A stretch of 37,133 nucleotides of DNA from Pseudomonadota bacterium (GTDB lineage Bacteria; Myxococcota_A; UBA9042; GCA-2863065), in contig SXOX01000155.1 of NCBI GenBank assembly GCA_005776585.1, forward strand, positions 1 through 37,133, in the 5' to 3' direction. Below are positions 17,577 through 27,246 of this stretch, one piece after another. How positions within the stretch are numbered: the stretch's first letter is position 1; each line of letters opens with the position of its first letter. The notes under the pieces are model-generated. The model had not been told where the DNA came from. It saw nothing but the letters and a program-made list of their open reading frames with translations, and searched no databases. The translations under genes and the position numbers were made by a program.

Positions 17577-20039
17577 CTACGAACGCACCGCCGATGGGAA
17601 CGCCCCGTGCCCCATCGCCCGACCGCACACGACCGCCGCCAAGCCCGCAAGCCCGACGTTGCACATCGCGAACACGTAGAGCGGCACCGCGTGCATCGTG
17701 AACCAGTGGTTGTGCCGGGCCGCCTCGAAGCTCGCGAACGCACCGACGCACTCCGTGGCCAGCACCAGCACGAGCGCCAGCACGCCGGCCAACCAGCCGC
17801 GCGCGTCGGCCGAGACGCGGAGGCTGTAGGTGAGCGCCGCGACCACCGCGAGCCATGGGCCCAGGTGCTGACAGAGCAGGAACGCGAAGCCCTCGCCGAG
17901 GTTGATGGTGTCGCGCGTGGCGGCGAAGGCGACGCTCGCGTCGATGGTCGAAAACGAGAACGCGTAGCCGACCTCGAAGAAGAACGCGTGCTGCGCGACG
18001 AGCGCGAGTCCCACGCCGACGGCGACGAGCCGGCCGCGGAGCCCGGACGCGACGACACAGAGCGCGATGAGGGCGACGAAGGCGACCGTGCGCGGATCGG
18101 ACGCCAACGCCCGGACCAACGCGAGCGCCACGAGCAGCACGGCGTTGCGGCCCACGAGCGGCGCGGCGCGCGAGACCCCCCAGAGCGCGAGCGGCAACGC
18201 GACGAGCAGCGGCTTGACGAGCCAGGCGGTCTGGGTGCGCTGGTAGAGCGCGGCGACCCCGATGAGCGCGCCCAGTGCCACGAAGCGGCCGAGCGCTCCG
18301 GGCTCGGTCCGGACGGCCTGCATCGCGAGCGCACACGTCATTGCGCCGACGGCCAGCCCCGCGAGCCAAGGGGTCGGCGCTTTCATCAACACGCCGAGGT
18401 CCGGCGGGGCCACCCAATCCAGCAACAGCGTCCCCGCGAGCAGGCCGACCAGCAGCAGCAGCGCACGCGCCGTCTGAGTCCAAGCCACGACCGCGAGTGC
18501 CGTGACGAGCACGGTCCGGTACATGACCTCGAGCGGTCCGTACGGCCACCGCATCACGCTCTGGCCTACGGTCAGGCCCACGACCAGCAGTGCGAGCCAC
18601 GCGACACCCAGGCGATTGAAGCGCGCGAGGAGCGCGACGGCGCCGAGCAACACGCCGATGATCGCCAGCCGCACGGCCGCACCGCGAGCCGACAGCGTGA
18701 ACTCGCCCAGGAGGCGAACGGCCTCGAACTGCCAGCCGGACCAGTGCAGCAGCGCCGCGAGGAGCGCCAGCCAGACGACGGCGTGCGCGCCGGGACGGGG
18801 GACGCCGCCGACCGACAGCACGAGCCAGGTCAGCAAGCCCACGCCCAGGAACCCGACCGCGAGGCCGAGCGGCAAGAGCCAGCCGTCGTGGCTGAGAGCA
18901 AGCGAGGCGTGCTCGGTGAGCTGTTCGAGCCGCGCGCGCAGGCCTCGAGCGGGAGGCGGCGCGTCGGGCGCGGCGGTGACCCCCACGACGGCGCCGACGT
19001 AGGCCTCGCGCGCCTGGAGATGCGCGTTGCGCAGGGCGACCCGCGCGTCGCGACCGTGCTCGAGCGTGCGCAGCTCCGCGGGCGCCTCGGCGGTCCGCGG
19101 CGGGCGCAGGCCGAAGAGGGCGGCGAGCGTGCCTGCGACGGAGGTGAGCGGCGCCTCGACGCCACTGCGCGCTTTAATACCGGCACCGGCCCAGACGAAC
19201 GGCGCGCGACGCGCCTCCGGCTCACCACCCCCGTGGTTGCCTTGCAGGTTGCAGCCGTGATCGGACAGCACGAGCCAGGTCGTGCGCTTGACGCCGCCGA
19301 CTCGCTCGACGAGCTGGCCGAGCCGCTGGTCGATGGCGGTCGCCACCCGCGCATAGTCGCTGGGCGACCCGTCAGGGTTCCGCCGCGCGGCGCCGCGCTT
19401 GTGGGCCATCTTGTCGGTGCCCACGACGTGCAGCACGACGACGTCCCAGCTCGGGTCCATCAGCAGCTTCTCGCCGTCGTCCAGCGTCTGCTGATCGATG
19501 CCCAGCATGCCCGTCCCGGCCTCCTCGCCGCTGAAGAAGCCATGGTCACCAAACGCCAGCGTGTGGGCCGCAAAGCGCCCGTAGAGCTGAGTCCACGAGG
19601 CATCGCCGAGCAGCGCGATGCGCTTGCCATTGCGCGCGAGCAGCTCGAAGACGGTCTCATCCTCGATGGGCTCGGCGTCGAAGTTCTTGAGCGACCACGA
19701 CACCGAGGGCGTCATCCCGGTCCCGAGGCTCACAACTGACATCGTGGTGAGCGTCATCGGCGGAGTGATGTGCACCCCGGAGGTGCCCTTGGCCACGAGG
19801 CCTCCGAAGTGAGGCATGAGCTCCGCATCGTTGGCCAGGTCCTCGCGGAGCGAGTCGATGAGCAGCACCACGACACGCTCGGTCAGCGCGGGAGCCACCG
19901 TATCCGGCCCGAGCGCAGTCCGCGGTGCAGGCGGAAGCTCCGCCAGGAAGCGACGAAAGCCGATCCAGCCCAGGAGCACGAGGAACCCGACGGTCAGGAG
20001 CGTGACCCCGGCGACCAGCAGGATGGGACGGCGCAGCAC
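17577..20039 (-). CDS. Alkaline-phosphatase-superfamily membrane phosphotransferase, GPI ethanolamine-phosphate transferase (PIG-O/N)-like
   Basis: An 820-residue protein from GTG 20039, just before the first membrane helix (ILLVAGVTLLTVGFLVLLGWI). Upstream in-frame codons run toward the divergent gene and were not used. The catalytic domain (~55-350) carries the metal-site pattern of the family: D62 (VVVLLIDSLRED), a Thr cluster at 96-99 after PPM (nucleophile region), D209 and H213 (VGTDKMAHKRG), D260-H261-G (VLSDHG) and H269 (GNHGGGE). About a dozen hydrophobic helices follow. This order and the SDHG...GNHGG signature resemble eukaryotic GPI ethanolamine-phosphate transferases. The likely activity is head-group transfer to a membrane glycan or lipid; the substrate is unknown. 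Confidence 0.82.
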   Translation of the reverse strand: MLRRPILLVAGVTLLTVGFLVLLGWIGFRRFLAELPPAPRTALGPDTVAPALTERVVVLLIDSLREDLANDAELMPHFGGLVAKGTSGVHITPPMTLTTMSVVSLGTGMTPSVSWSLKNFDAEPIEDETVFELLARNGKRIALLGDASWTQLYGRFAAHTLAFGDHGFFSGEEAGTGMLGIDQQTLDDGEKLLMDPSWDVVVLHVVGTDKMAHKRGAARRNPDGSPSDYARVATAIDQRLGQLVERVGGVKRTTWLVLSDHGCNLQGNHGGGEPEARRAPFVWAGAGIKARSGVEAPLTSVAGTLAALFGLRPPRTAEAPAELRTLEHGRDARVALRNAHLQAREAYVGAVVGVTAAPDAPPPARGLRARLEQLTEHASLALSHDGWLLPLGLAVGFLGVGLLTWLVLSVGGVPRPGAHAVVWLALLAALLHWSGWQFEAVRLLGEFTLSARGAAVRLAIIGVLLGAVALLARFNRLGVAWLALLVVGLTVGQSVMRWPYGPLEVMYRTVLVTALAVVAWTQTARALLLLVGLLAGTLLLDWVAPPDLGVLMKAPTPWLAGLAVGAMTCALAMQAVRTEPGALGRFVALGALIGVAALYQRTQTAWLVKPLLVALPLALWGVSRAAPLVGRNAVLLVALALVRALASDPRTVAFVALIALCVVASGLRGRLVAVGVGLALVAQHAFFFEVGYAFSFSTIDASVAFAATRDTINLGEGFAFLLCQHLGPWLAVVAALTYSLRVSADARGWLAGVLALVLVLATECVGAFASFEAARHNHWFTMHAVPLYVFAMCNVGLAGLAAVVCGRAMGHGAFPSAVRS

Positions 20040-20127
20040 GGCGCCCGGATAGCGAATGCGCGCGCTCGGCGCAATGGCGGAGACGTGGCGAGGCGACACA
20101 CCGCCCGAAATCGAGTAGGGTTCCGCT

Positions 20128-20562
20128 GTGCAGCGAACCGCCGTTATCTGGCTCTTGGCCTCGACCGCGCTGGCGTGCGCAGCGACGGACGCCCCGCCCG
20201 ATCCCACCGCGGAGTGCATCGCCACCTACGCGCGGGCCAAGGGCTTCAGCCTTGGCGACGCGGACGGCGCGAGCGTCGAGGCGGGCTGCGCGGCCCGCGG
20301 TGACGCGTGCCCGCAGGCGGAGTTCATCTCGCAGCAGGCCGCGCTGTGCATCGCCGGAGTCGCCGGGCTCGAGAAGGGGCTCGACACCCAGTGGAGCACC
20401 TCCATCCTGTACGCGACGGGCCTCAAGCGCGTCGTGTGGGTCGTATCCAACCGCTTGCGTGACGGCAAGGCGCCTCTGGGCGGCGGACATTTGCTGCACA
20501 TCGACGTCCGCACGGGCGCGGTCCTCGCCAAGGCCGGCTGGGGCAGCGTCTCGGGCTGGTAG
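20128..20562 (+). CDS. Small lipoprotein of unknown function
   Basis: A 144-residue protein from a GTG at 20128. The signal peptide ends in a STALAC lipobox (~Cys17), followed by a short Asp/Pro linker and a ~115-residue domain with four cysteines (in AECIATY, EAGCAARG, GDACPQ and AALCIAG). The C-terminus (GGGHLLHIDVRTGAVL) looks beta-rich. I do not recognise a family. It is 15 nt upstream of the giant lipoprotein on the same strand and probably co-expressed. It is divergent from the phosphotransferase gene, with an 88-nt intergenic region that must hold both promoters. Confidence 0.75.
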   Translation: MQRTAVIWLLASTALACAATDAPPDPTAECIATYARAKGFSLGDADGASVEAGCAARGDACPQAEFISQQAALCIAGVAGLEKGLDTQWSTSILYATGLKRVVWVVSNRLRDGKAPLGGGHLLHIDVRTGAVLAKAGWGSVSGW

Positions 20563-20577
20563 GCAAGGAGAAGCGCC

Positions 20578-23500
20578 ATGAAACGAGCCTGGGTCGTGCT
20601 GTTGCTCGCGGGCTGCGCCGCCGAGACCGGAACGGAGGCCACCCCGGCCACCTCGGACGCGGTCAGCGACGGCGCGTCAATCTCGGAAGGAACCACCGAT
20701 CTGGTCACCAGCGACGTCACCGACGTGACTGCCAATGGAACGGCGCCGCTCCTCACGATCGTCTCGCCGTCCGAGGGCACCGCGGTCGATGGCACCGTCA
20801 CCGTCGAGGCCCAGGCCACGCCGGGTGCGCCCCACGATCCCGTCGCCTCGCTCACCGTGGTCGCGCCGCTGGGCCTCGTGGATCTCCTCACGGGCCCCGG
20901 CGCCTTTCGCGCTCAGTGGAACGTGACCGCGCTTCCGGACGGTCCCGTCACCGTGCGCTTCGAGGCCCGCTCCGAGCGCGGCGCCGTCACCACACAGGAG
21001 CTGCACGTCACCGTCGCGCACGCTGGCACCGGCACGCTCGAGGGCGTGGCCACGCTCGGCGGGCCCATCTCCAAGAAGCTCGTCACCGTGTCGCGCTTCG
21101 ACGGCCTGGTGCTCGGCGCCACACTTGGACAGACGACGACCGAGTCCAACGGCCACTTCTCGGTCGCGCTGGCGATCCCCAAGGGGACGTCGCGGGTCCT
21201 CGTGGCCGTCGACGACAACGGCACCGAGCTCGTGCGTGCCACGACGCTGCTGAAAGACACCGTCACGAGCGACGTCGCGGTCTCGGCCCTCGCGTCATTG
21301 GTGGCCGACCTTGCGCAGCACTACCGGCTCTCGAAGACCATCGATCTGCCGGCCGAGGAGGCGCTGACGACCGCGACCGCGCGCATCGAGGCCCATCTGC
21401 GGCGCCCTGGGGTGCAGCCGGTCACCACGACTGTCCCCGCCGCGGGCACCGATGACGCGAGCGCCGCCGTGCTCGCGTGGCTCTTCGAGGCCGGTCTCGT
21501 CGCCTTGGCGACCCAGCATGAGACGACCGTGTTCGATCTGCTGGCCAAGCTGCGCGCCGATCTCGGCGACGGTCGCTTCGACGGTCTCCAGGGCGACCAA
21601 CTCGTGGCGCTGGCGTCGGGTGTCCCGCTGCGCGCCGATTCGACGCGCTACGATCTCGCGGCCGCGACCCACGCCTGGCTCGTAGCCAGTGCGGTGACCG
21701 CGCCGGCGACGCTCGCCTCGGCCGACGGCTACTACGTCGCGCTCTCCAAGGACGACGGCCCGCTCTATCCGCCAACGCCGAAGGCGCGCCGTTTCGACCC
21801 GATCGTGCCGACGCTCGAGTTCGTGGCCCCCTCGCCCGCCGCGGACGCGATCGTCGCGGGCCCGGCCGACGTCGCCGTAAAAGCCATCGAGAACGGCTCG
21901 CTGCCCGAGTTCACGTTGCTGACCCCAAAGGCGCCCGCGGTCACGTTGGACCCCACGGGGCCCACGCTCCAGTTCGCGCTGGCGCTCGACCTGCCCGACG
22001 GGCAGACGCTCATCTCGGTGCGCGCGGTGGACGAGGCGGGCAACGAGGCGACCGCCAAGCGGCAGGTGCTGCTGGATCGCCATGGCCCGGTCATCTCGAT
22101 TACGACGCCGACCGAGGGTTCGCGCATCACGTCCAAGGGCCTGACACTGTCAGGCACGGTCACGGACGCGGGGACGGGAGTCGCGTCGCTCGCGATGACC
22201 ATCAACGGCGCGCCGCTCGCGTCGTGGGCCAAGGACGTGCCGGCCTCGTACTCGCTGCCGCTGTCGGCGACGAGTGGCACCCACAGCATCACGTTGACTG
22301 CGGCGGACGCCATCGGCGACTCGGCTCACACGACGACCCAGACCGTGCATTTCACCATCGACGACGCGCCTCCGGTGGTCATCGTCACGGCGCCGGCCTC
22401 GGGGCTCGTGACGGCGGCCAAAGACCTTACGGTCGCGGGCGTGGTGACCGACGACTCGCCCATCGCGCAGGTCATCATCTCCGGCGGCGCCTCGCCTGCC
22501 GCGACGCTGGTGCCCGACGCCCAGGGCGCCTTCAGCACGGTCGTCACGCTCGCCGAGGGCCCCGCCGTGCTGTCGGTGACCGCGGCCGACGATCTGGGGA
22601 ACACCTCGCCGCCAGAGAAGCTGACGGTGCGGCTCGATTCGACCGGCCCGGCGGTCGTGATCACCTCGCCGAAGGACGGCGCGGTCGTCGCGGCCGGCGG
22701 GGTCATCGTCTCGGGGACGGTGACGGACGCGTCGGATGTGTTGGTCACCATCGCGACCGATGACGGCCAGACGCTCACGGCGAGCGTGGACGGGACCACG
22801 TTCGTGGGCGCCCTTCCCGGCTTCGGGCCGACGTCACACGGCAAGCCGCACACGATCACAGTCACCGCCAAGGACAGCCTCGGCAACACGACGGTGGTCG
22901 CCCGCACGGTGCAGGTCGATGCGCAGCCGCCGAAGGTCACCATCAGCCCCAAGCCACCCGCGTGGGTGACGACCCAGGCGATCGACCTGGGCCTCGTGGT
23001 AACCGATGTGCCCGCGGGCGTCGCTTCGGTGACGCTCACGAGCCCCGGAGGCACCGTCTCGGCACAGCACCTCACCGGGACGCAGTGGGTCGGCGCCGTG
23101 CCGCTGCTCGTGGGGGCCAACACCATTGTCGTGGACGCGTCCGACACGGCGGGCAACGTGGGCCTGGCGCTCGCGACGGCGACTGTGAGCTACGACGCGA
23201 CGGACCCGGTCGTGGTGGTCGACCCGAGCCCACTGGGCAAGTACCCGGGCACGTACTGGGTCGACCCCGCGAAGCCCGTGGTCACCGTGACGGGCACGGC
23301 GAGCGACTCGGGCTCCGGCATCGCGGATGTGTCCATGGCCTGCGGCTCGGGCGGCCAGCCCGTCGCGACGTCGTGGAAGCCCAAGCCGGACTCGCCTGGG
23401 GTCGTGACGTGGACCGCGAACGTCCCGGGTCCCGCGACTCTCCCGGCACTGTCGTGCTCAGTCACGGCCGTCGACGTCGCCGGTCGCACCAACACGGGGG

Positions 23501-25734
23501 CGAGCTTCTTCGTGCAGCCGGACCTCACGGCGCCAACGGTCGCGCTGACGCAGCCGGTGGCGGTGCCTTGGATTGGACCCGGTGCTCTCGCCGTGTCGGG
23601 GACCGTCAATGACGACGTGCCCGGGGTCGCCTCGGTCGTGCTGGCGCTGGGCACGGCGACCGCGAAGGCGACCGTTGCCAACGGCGCGTTCTCTGGGACG
23701 ATTCAGGTCCCCGCGGTCCACGGCAAGGCCAAGCTGGTCGCGACGGCGACCGACGGCTTCGGCAACGCGAGCACGACCAGCCTCGAGCTCACCGTCGACG
23801 CCACGCCGCCGGAAGTGTGGGCCAAGTCGACGGACCCCGACGCGAAGGTCGGACCCGGTGGCGCGCTCTACACGAAGGACGCGACGATTGACGCCAACTG
23901 TCATTCGAACGACCAGCACTCGGGCACGCTGAAGGTGTGCGCTGCCGCCAATCTTGCGCCCCCGTGCGCGCCGAGCCCGGTGTCCACCACCGCGACGGCC
24001 ACGGCCGAGGGCGCGACGCTCACGTGTAGCGCCGTCGACCTGGTGGGCAACGTCGCCGCGCTCTCGGTCCAGGTCATTCGCGACACGACGCCGCCGGTCA
24101 TCACGCTGACCACGCCGGCGGACGGCACGATCACGACGGCGGGCTACGTGAATGTGAAGGGCACCATCGTCGACGCGGGTGTCGGGGTCGGCGAGGCGTG
24201 GCTCAGCTTCGAGGACGGCACGATCGTGCCGCTGCTGTTGCTCGGGGACGACCTGATTGACGGGATTGAGCTCACGAGCGGTAAAAAGACCATCGTCTAC
24301 CACGCCAAGGACGCGCTGGGGAACGAGTCGAGCGTCACGCTCACCCTCATTCGGGACACACAGGCGCCGGCAATTGCGTGGCAAGACACGACCTACATCG
24401 ACGAGTCGAAGATTCAGATGAGCACCGCCGCCAACGGCACGGTGACCTACGGCACGACGACGCCGAGCACGATTGGACCGGCGTGCGAACCGTGCACGCT
24501 GCACAAGGTCGTCGTGCGCAGCCGATACCAGACCTGGGCCGACGTGGCCGCCAACAACCTGCCCACGTTCGCCTTCAAGATCACCGACGACGTGACCACC
24601 GGGAGCCCGCCAACGCTCGAGTACCGCTTCCTGCAGATCGGCGACCCGCTGACCGGCTGGCGCGCGTGGAGCGACGCGGCGGACGGGCAGGCGGACCTGG
24701 TCTTCACCATCCCGTGGGCCGTCGACACGTTCGTGGACGGCGATCCGCAAGCGGCACTCGTCGCCGGCCTGACGGCGCCGTCGCGGCTGGAGGTGCGCGT
24801 CACCGATCAGGTCGGCCACGTGACCACGCGGCAGCTGAACCTGAACTCGGCCTTCCGGGCGCCGCCGCTCCACGTCGCGAAGGTCGCAGAGCCAGCCTCG
24901 GACCCGACGGACGTAAGCAACTACACGCTGGACGGCGGGACCATGGAGCAGATCTTCGGGCCGCTCTACTCGCAGCAGAACGGCAACGTCGACGGGCCGC
25001 GCGTGCTCGTCGTCGATGTCACCAACCCCTTCGACGTCCCTTTCGGCATCGTGCACGAGCCGGGCGAGCTCATCGCCGGCGCAACGCTCTACCGGCCCTA
25101 CCTCGCAACGCAGGACAACAACGGCACGCAGTGCACCTCACCCAAGGCGTGCGCGACCGGCCAGTGCACGGCGGCCTCCAATGGGGGAGCCTACGGAGCG
25201 TGTGCGGCAAAGGCGGTCGCCACGACCTCGACGGCGGTGTGGTCGAAGAAGGCGAAGCTCTATGCCAGCACGCGGACGCTCGACGGCGCGCTGCCCCCTC
25301 AGGCGTACGGCAACATCCTGGTTCCGCCCAAGGGCACCGTGCGCGTCACGCTCCGTGGTGCCTTCCAGGCTACCTGCCTTCTGGGCCCCCACGTGTCGAT
25401 TCCATGGATCCGCCCGGCCAACGGGTCCTTCCCGCCCGCGAAGACGACGAGCACCGTCTACATCTGGCCCGACGCGCCCTCGTGCGCCGTGCCCGCGATC
25501 GATGACACGGCCCACTGCATGCAAGGCGGCACGTGCTCCGACGCGCTGTTCTACACGCCTCAGATCATCAAGCAGCTCGAGATCTCGTCGACCGGCGGCG
25601 GCGCGCTCCGCGTCAACGTCCACTACGCGGCCGTCGCGACGCCGACGCCCGTGGACGTGACGACCCCGATCTACTACGCGCCGACCTCGACGCCCGCGTC
25701 GAGCCTCCCCACGCTCCCTTACTCGCCCTACTGA
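20578..25734 (+). CDS. Giant surface lipoprotein with tandem bacterial Ig-like domains
   Basis: A 1718-residue protein from ATG 20578 with AAGGAG 7 nt upstream. The lipobox LLAGC is at the end of a short signal peptide. An N-terminal Ig-like unit starts near 55. From about 500 a run of Ig-like domains recurs, with starts near 503, 598, 690, 784, 876, 985, 1077, 1172 and 1263, mostly 90-110 residues apart. Each opens with a PPVVxITxPxxG-like strand followed by VSGTVTDxxxGVAxV. The region 150-480 is different (helical, no repeats), and the last ~450 residues are unique, with a QCTSPKACATGQC cluster. It is probably a long stalk or adhesin at the outer surface. Repeat unit and length are clear; the ligand is unknown. 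Confidence 0.88.
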   Translation: MKRAWVVLLLAGCAAETGTEATPATSDAVSDGASISEGTTDLVTSDVTDVTANGTAPLLTIVSPSEGTAVDGTVTVEAQATPGAPHDPVASLTVVAPLGLVDLLTGPGAFRAQWNVTALPDGPVTVRFEARSERGAVTTQELHVTVAHAGTGTLEGVATLGGPISKKLVTVSRFDGLVLGATLGQTTTESNGHFSVALAIPKGTSRVLVAVDDNGTELVRATTLLKDTVTSDVAVSALASLVADLAQHYRLSKTIDLPAEEALTTATARIEAHLRRPGVQPVTTTVPAAGTDDASAAVLAWLFEAGLVALATQHETTVFDLLAKLRADLGDGRFDGLQGDQLVALASGVPLRADSTRYDLAAATHAWLVASAVTAPATLASADGYYVALSKDDGPLYPPTPKARRFDPIVPTLEFVAPSPAADAIVAGPADVAVKAIENGSLPEFTLLTPKAPAVTLDPTGPTLQFALALDLPDGQTLISVRAVDEAGNEATAKRQVLLDRHGPVISITTPTEGSRITSKGLTLSGTVTDAGTGVASLAMTINGAPLASWAKDVPASYSLPLSATSGTHSITLTAADAIGDSAHTTTQTVHFTIDDAPPVVIVTAPASGLVTAAKDLTVAGVVTDDSPIAQVIISGGASPAATLVPDAQGAFSTVVTLAEGPAVLSVTAADDLGNTSPPEKLTVRLDSTGPAVVITSPKDGAVVAAGGVIVSGTVTDASDVLVTIATDDGQTLTASVDGTTFVGALPGFGPTSHGKPHTITVTAKDSLGNTTVVARTVQVDAQPPKVTISPKPPAWVTTQAIDLGLVVTDVPAGVASVTLTSPGGTVSAQHLTGTQWVGAVPLLVGANTIVVDASDTAGNVGLALATATVSYDATDPVVVVDPSPLGKYPGTYWVDPAKPVVTVTGTASDSGSGIADVSMACGSGGQPVATSWKPKPDSPGVVTWTANVPGPATLPALSCSVTAVDVAGRTNTGASFFVQPDLTAPTVALTQPVAVPWIGPGALAVSGTVNDDVPGVASVVLALGTATAKATVANGAFSGTIQVPAVHGKAKLVATATDGFGNASTTSLELTVDATPPEVWAKSTDPDAKVGPGGALYTKDATIDANCHSNDQHSGTLKVCAAANLAPPCAPSPVSTTATATAEGATLTCSAVDLVGNVAALSVQVIRDTTPPVITLTTPADGTITTAGYVNVKGTIVDAGVGVGEAWLSFEDGTIVPLLLLGDDLIDGIELTSGKKTIVYHAKDALGNESSVTLTLIRDTQAPAIAWQDTTYIDESKIQMSTAANGTVTYGTTTPSTIGPACEPCTLHKVVVRSRYQTWADVAANNLPTFAFKITDDVTTGSPPTLEYRFLQIGDPLTGWRAWSDAADGQADLVFTIPWAVDTFVDGDPQAALVAGLTAPSRLEVRVTDQVGHVTTRQLNLNSAFRAPPLHVAKVAEPASDPTDVSNYTLDGGTMEQIFGPLYSQQNGNVDGPRVLVVDVTNPFDVPFGIVHEPGELIAGATLYRPYLATQDNNGTQCTSPKACATGQCTAASNGGAYGACAAKAVATTSTAVWSKKAKLYASTRTLDGALPPQAYGNILVPPKGTVRVTLRGAFQATCLLGPHVSIPWIRPANGSFPPAKTTSTVYIWPDAPSCAVPAIDDTAHCMQGGTCSDALFYTPQIIKQLEISSTGGGALRVNVHYAAVATPTPVDVTTPIYYAPTSTPASSLPTLPYSPY

Positions 25735-25995
25735 GCCACTTGTTTTTATGTTCGCCGTTTTCTTGAAACTTCGGGTCGGAATGGGACCCCAACCCGCCGA
25801 GTGCCTCGACTCAACGCCTTTGCATCGCGGAATTGACCGCAATCACAGGCGTTGACGAGGGGTTCCGACCCTGGTAACCCTTAGCGTCCCGGCCATCATT
25901 TGTTGATGGGCCGAATAGTTAATGATGCACACGCATCAAGAAGCTGATGACCAGGCCGCGAGGCCGAAGCCGTAGCTGCGGGAGGCAGAAGTTCC
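25735..25995 (+). promoter_or_regulatory. Leader/promoter region of the exbB operon with three inverted repeats
   Basis: A 261-bp region without a gene. It contains GGGTCGGAA (25773-25781) paired with TTCCGACCC (25863-25871), CATCA-5-TGATG (25894-25908) and TGATGC-4-GCATCA (25923-25938). A TTGACG (25852-25857) is followed after 17 nt by TAACCC, a poor match to a sigma-70 -10 box. The exbB start is preceded by GGGAGG. The DNA is less GC-rich than the genes on either side, as expected for a promoter. Which repeat acts as operator or RNA stem cannot be told. Confidence 0.4.
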
Positions 25996-26685
25996 ATGGT
26001 CGTGTTTTCTGAAGCCGCCAACGAGAGCATCACCGAGTTCATGAGCGAGTTTTACCGCGTAGGCGGTATCATCGCTTGGGGCATCACCGTCACCGCCGTG
26101 CTGTCGCTCGCGGTCATCATCGAGCGCGTCATCGTGCTCTACTTCACCGCCGGTGCGAACAGCGAGAACTTCATCCGCGGCATCACGGGCCCGGTGCTCC
26201 AGGGCAACCTGGACAAGGTCGCCCGCCAGTGCCAGCTCGAGAACTTCCCCCTCTCCCGCATCGTCCATGCGGGCGTCATGAAGGCCAAGAAATCCGACGA
26301 AGAGATCCAGGCCGCCATGGACGAACAGGCGCTCCGTGAGCTGCCCCGAATCGAGAAGCGTACCGGCTATCTGGCCATGATCGCCAACGTCGCGACGCTG
26401 CTCGGCCTCCTCGGCACCATCAAGGGCATGATCGCGTCCTTCAAGGGCGCCGGCGGTGGTGCGGACATGGCCAACAAGGCCGCCGCGCTCGCCGACGGTA
26501 TCTCCGAGGCGCTCCACTGCACCTTCATGGGTCTCGCGGTCGCCGTGTTCTGCCTGCTCGCGTTCTCGATCCTCTCGGGTCGGACGCAGTCGCTGGTGGA
26601 CGACATCCACGAGGGCGCGGTGCGGGTCATGAACCTCATCGTATCGAACAAGAACGCCATCAAGGAGCCCGCGGCCGAGGGCTGA
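25996..26685 (+). CDS. exbB: MotA/TolQ/ExbB proton channel family protein
   Basis: A 229-residue inner-membrane protein with three membrane segments, about 24-48, 124-148 and 174-194. The conserved ExbB/TolQ pore residues are visible: Thr141 in ATLLGLLGTIKGMI and Thr176 in HCTFMGLAVAV. GISEAL precedes the third helix as in the family. With ExbD it forms the proton channel that drives a TonB- or Tol-like transmitter. Two ExbD genes and an AgmX-like gene follow directly, spaced 19, 2 and 45 nt, so it is the first gene of an energiser operon. Whether it is an ExbB, TolQ or gliding-motility (AglR-type) homologue cannot be settled by eye. Confidence 0.92.
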   Translation: MVVFSEAANESITEFMSEFYRVGGIIAWGITVTAVLSLAVIIERVIVLYFTAGANSENFIRGITGPVLQGNLDKVARQCQLENFPLSRIVHAGVMKAKKSDEEIQAAMDEQALRELPRIEKRTGYLAMIANVATLLGLLGTIKGMIASFKGAGGGADMANKAAALADGISEALHCTFMGLAVAVFCLLAFSILSGRTQSLVDDIHEGAVRVMNLIVSNKNAIKEPAAEG

Positions 26686-26704
26686 GCCCTAGGGAGCAAG
26701 AACC

Positions 26705-27244
26705 ATGGGTGGCGTATCCATACCCGGAGCTGGCGGCAAACGTGCCGTAGACGTGGAAATCAACCTCGTCCCGTTCATCGACATGATGAGCTGCCTGCTC
26801 GCCTTCCTGATGCTCACGGCCGTCTGGAACCGGCTCGCCAAGATCGACATCGATCAGGTGTTGCCCAAGTCCCAGGCTCAGCCGCAGCCGCAGGAGCCAA
26901 AGAAGGACGACACGATTCAGCTACTGATCGACGGTAACGCATTCGTAGTCAACGTAAAGCATGGCGATGACGACGATCCGCCGAAGGTGCTGCGTCGCGG
27001 CAACGACGGCAAGCTGCCGGTCAAGGAGCTGGAGCGCGTGCTGAAGGAGATGCAGGAAGCCTTGCCCAAGGACAAGGACAACAACCTGCATAGCCGGATC
27101 ATGCTCGTCGGCCGTGACAAGGTGCACTACGAGGACGTGGTCGCGGCCATGGATGTGTGCATCGGCCTCAAGCTCACGGGCATTCAGCTCGGGACGGACG
27201 AGACGGTGCCCACGCTCGTCGCCGCGCTCGAGGGGAGGAGCTAG
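26705..27244 (+). CDS. exbD: Biopolymer transport protein ExbD/TolR family (first copy)
   Basis: A 179-residue protein from ATG 26705 with GGGAG upstream. One membrane helix (~22-43) carries the essential Asp26 in NLVPFIDMMSCLLAFLM. A Gln/Pro linker (QPQPQEPKK) leads to a periplasmic domain with the VKELERVLKEM and RIMLVGRDKVHYEDVVAAMD elements of ExbD/TolR. It is the partner of the ExbB channel in opening proton flow. A second ExbD copy follows 2 nt later, a pairing common in Myxococcota cassettes. Confidence 0.92.
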   Translation: MGGVSIPGAGGKRAVDVEINLVPFIDMMSCLLAFLMLTAVWNRLAKIDIDQVLPKSQAQPQPQEPKKDDTIQLLIDGNAFVVNVKHGDDDDPPKVLRRGNDGKLPVKELERVLKEMQEALPKDKDNNLHSRIMLVGRDKVHYEDVVAAMDVCIGLKLTGIQLGTDETVPTLVAALEGRS

Positions 27245-27246
27245 CC

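Noticed and set aside
17607..19739. 710-codon plus-strand open frame
   Set aside because: Antisense to the phosphotransferase gene; Arg/Glu/Gln/His-rich without any recognisable domain.
23458..25056. 532-codon minus-strand open frame
   Set aside because: Shadow of the Ig-repeat lipoprotein; Arg/Val/Asp-rich and without domains.
25852..25880. Sigma-70 promoter TTGACG-17-TAACCC before exbB
   Set aside because: Only the -35 box is good; the -10 match is too poor to list as a separate promoter.
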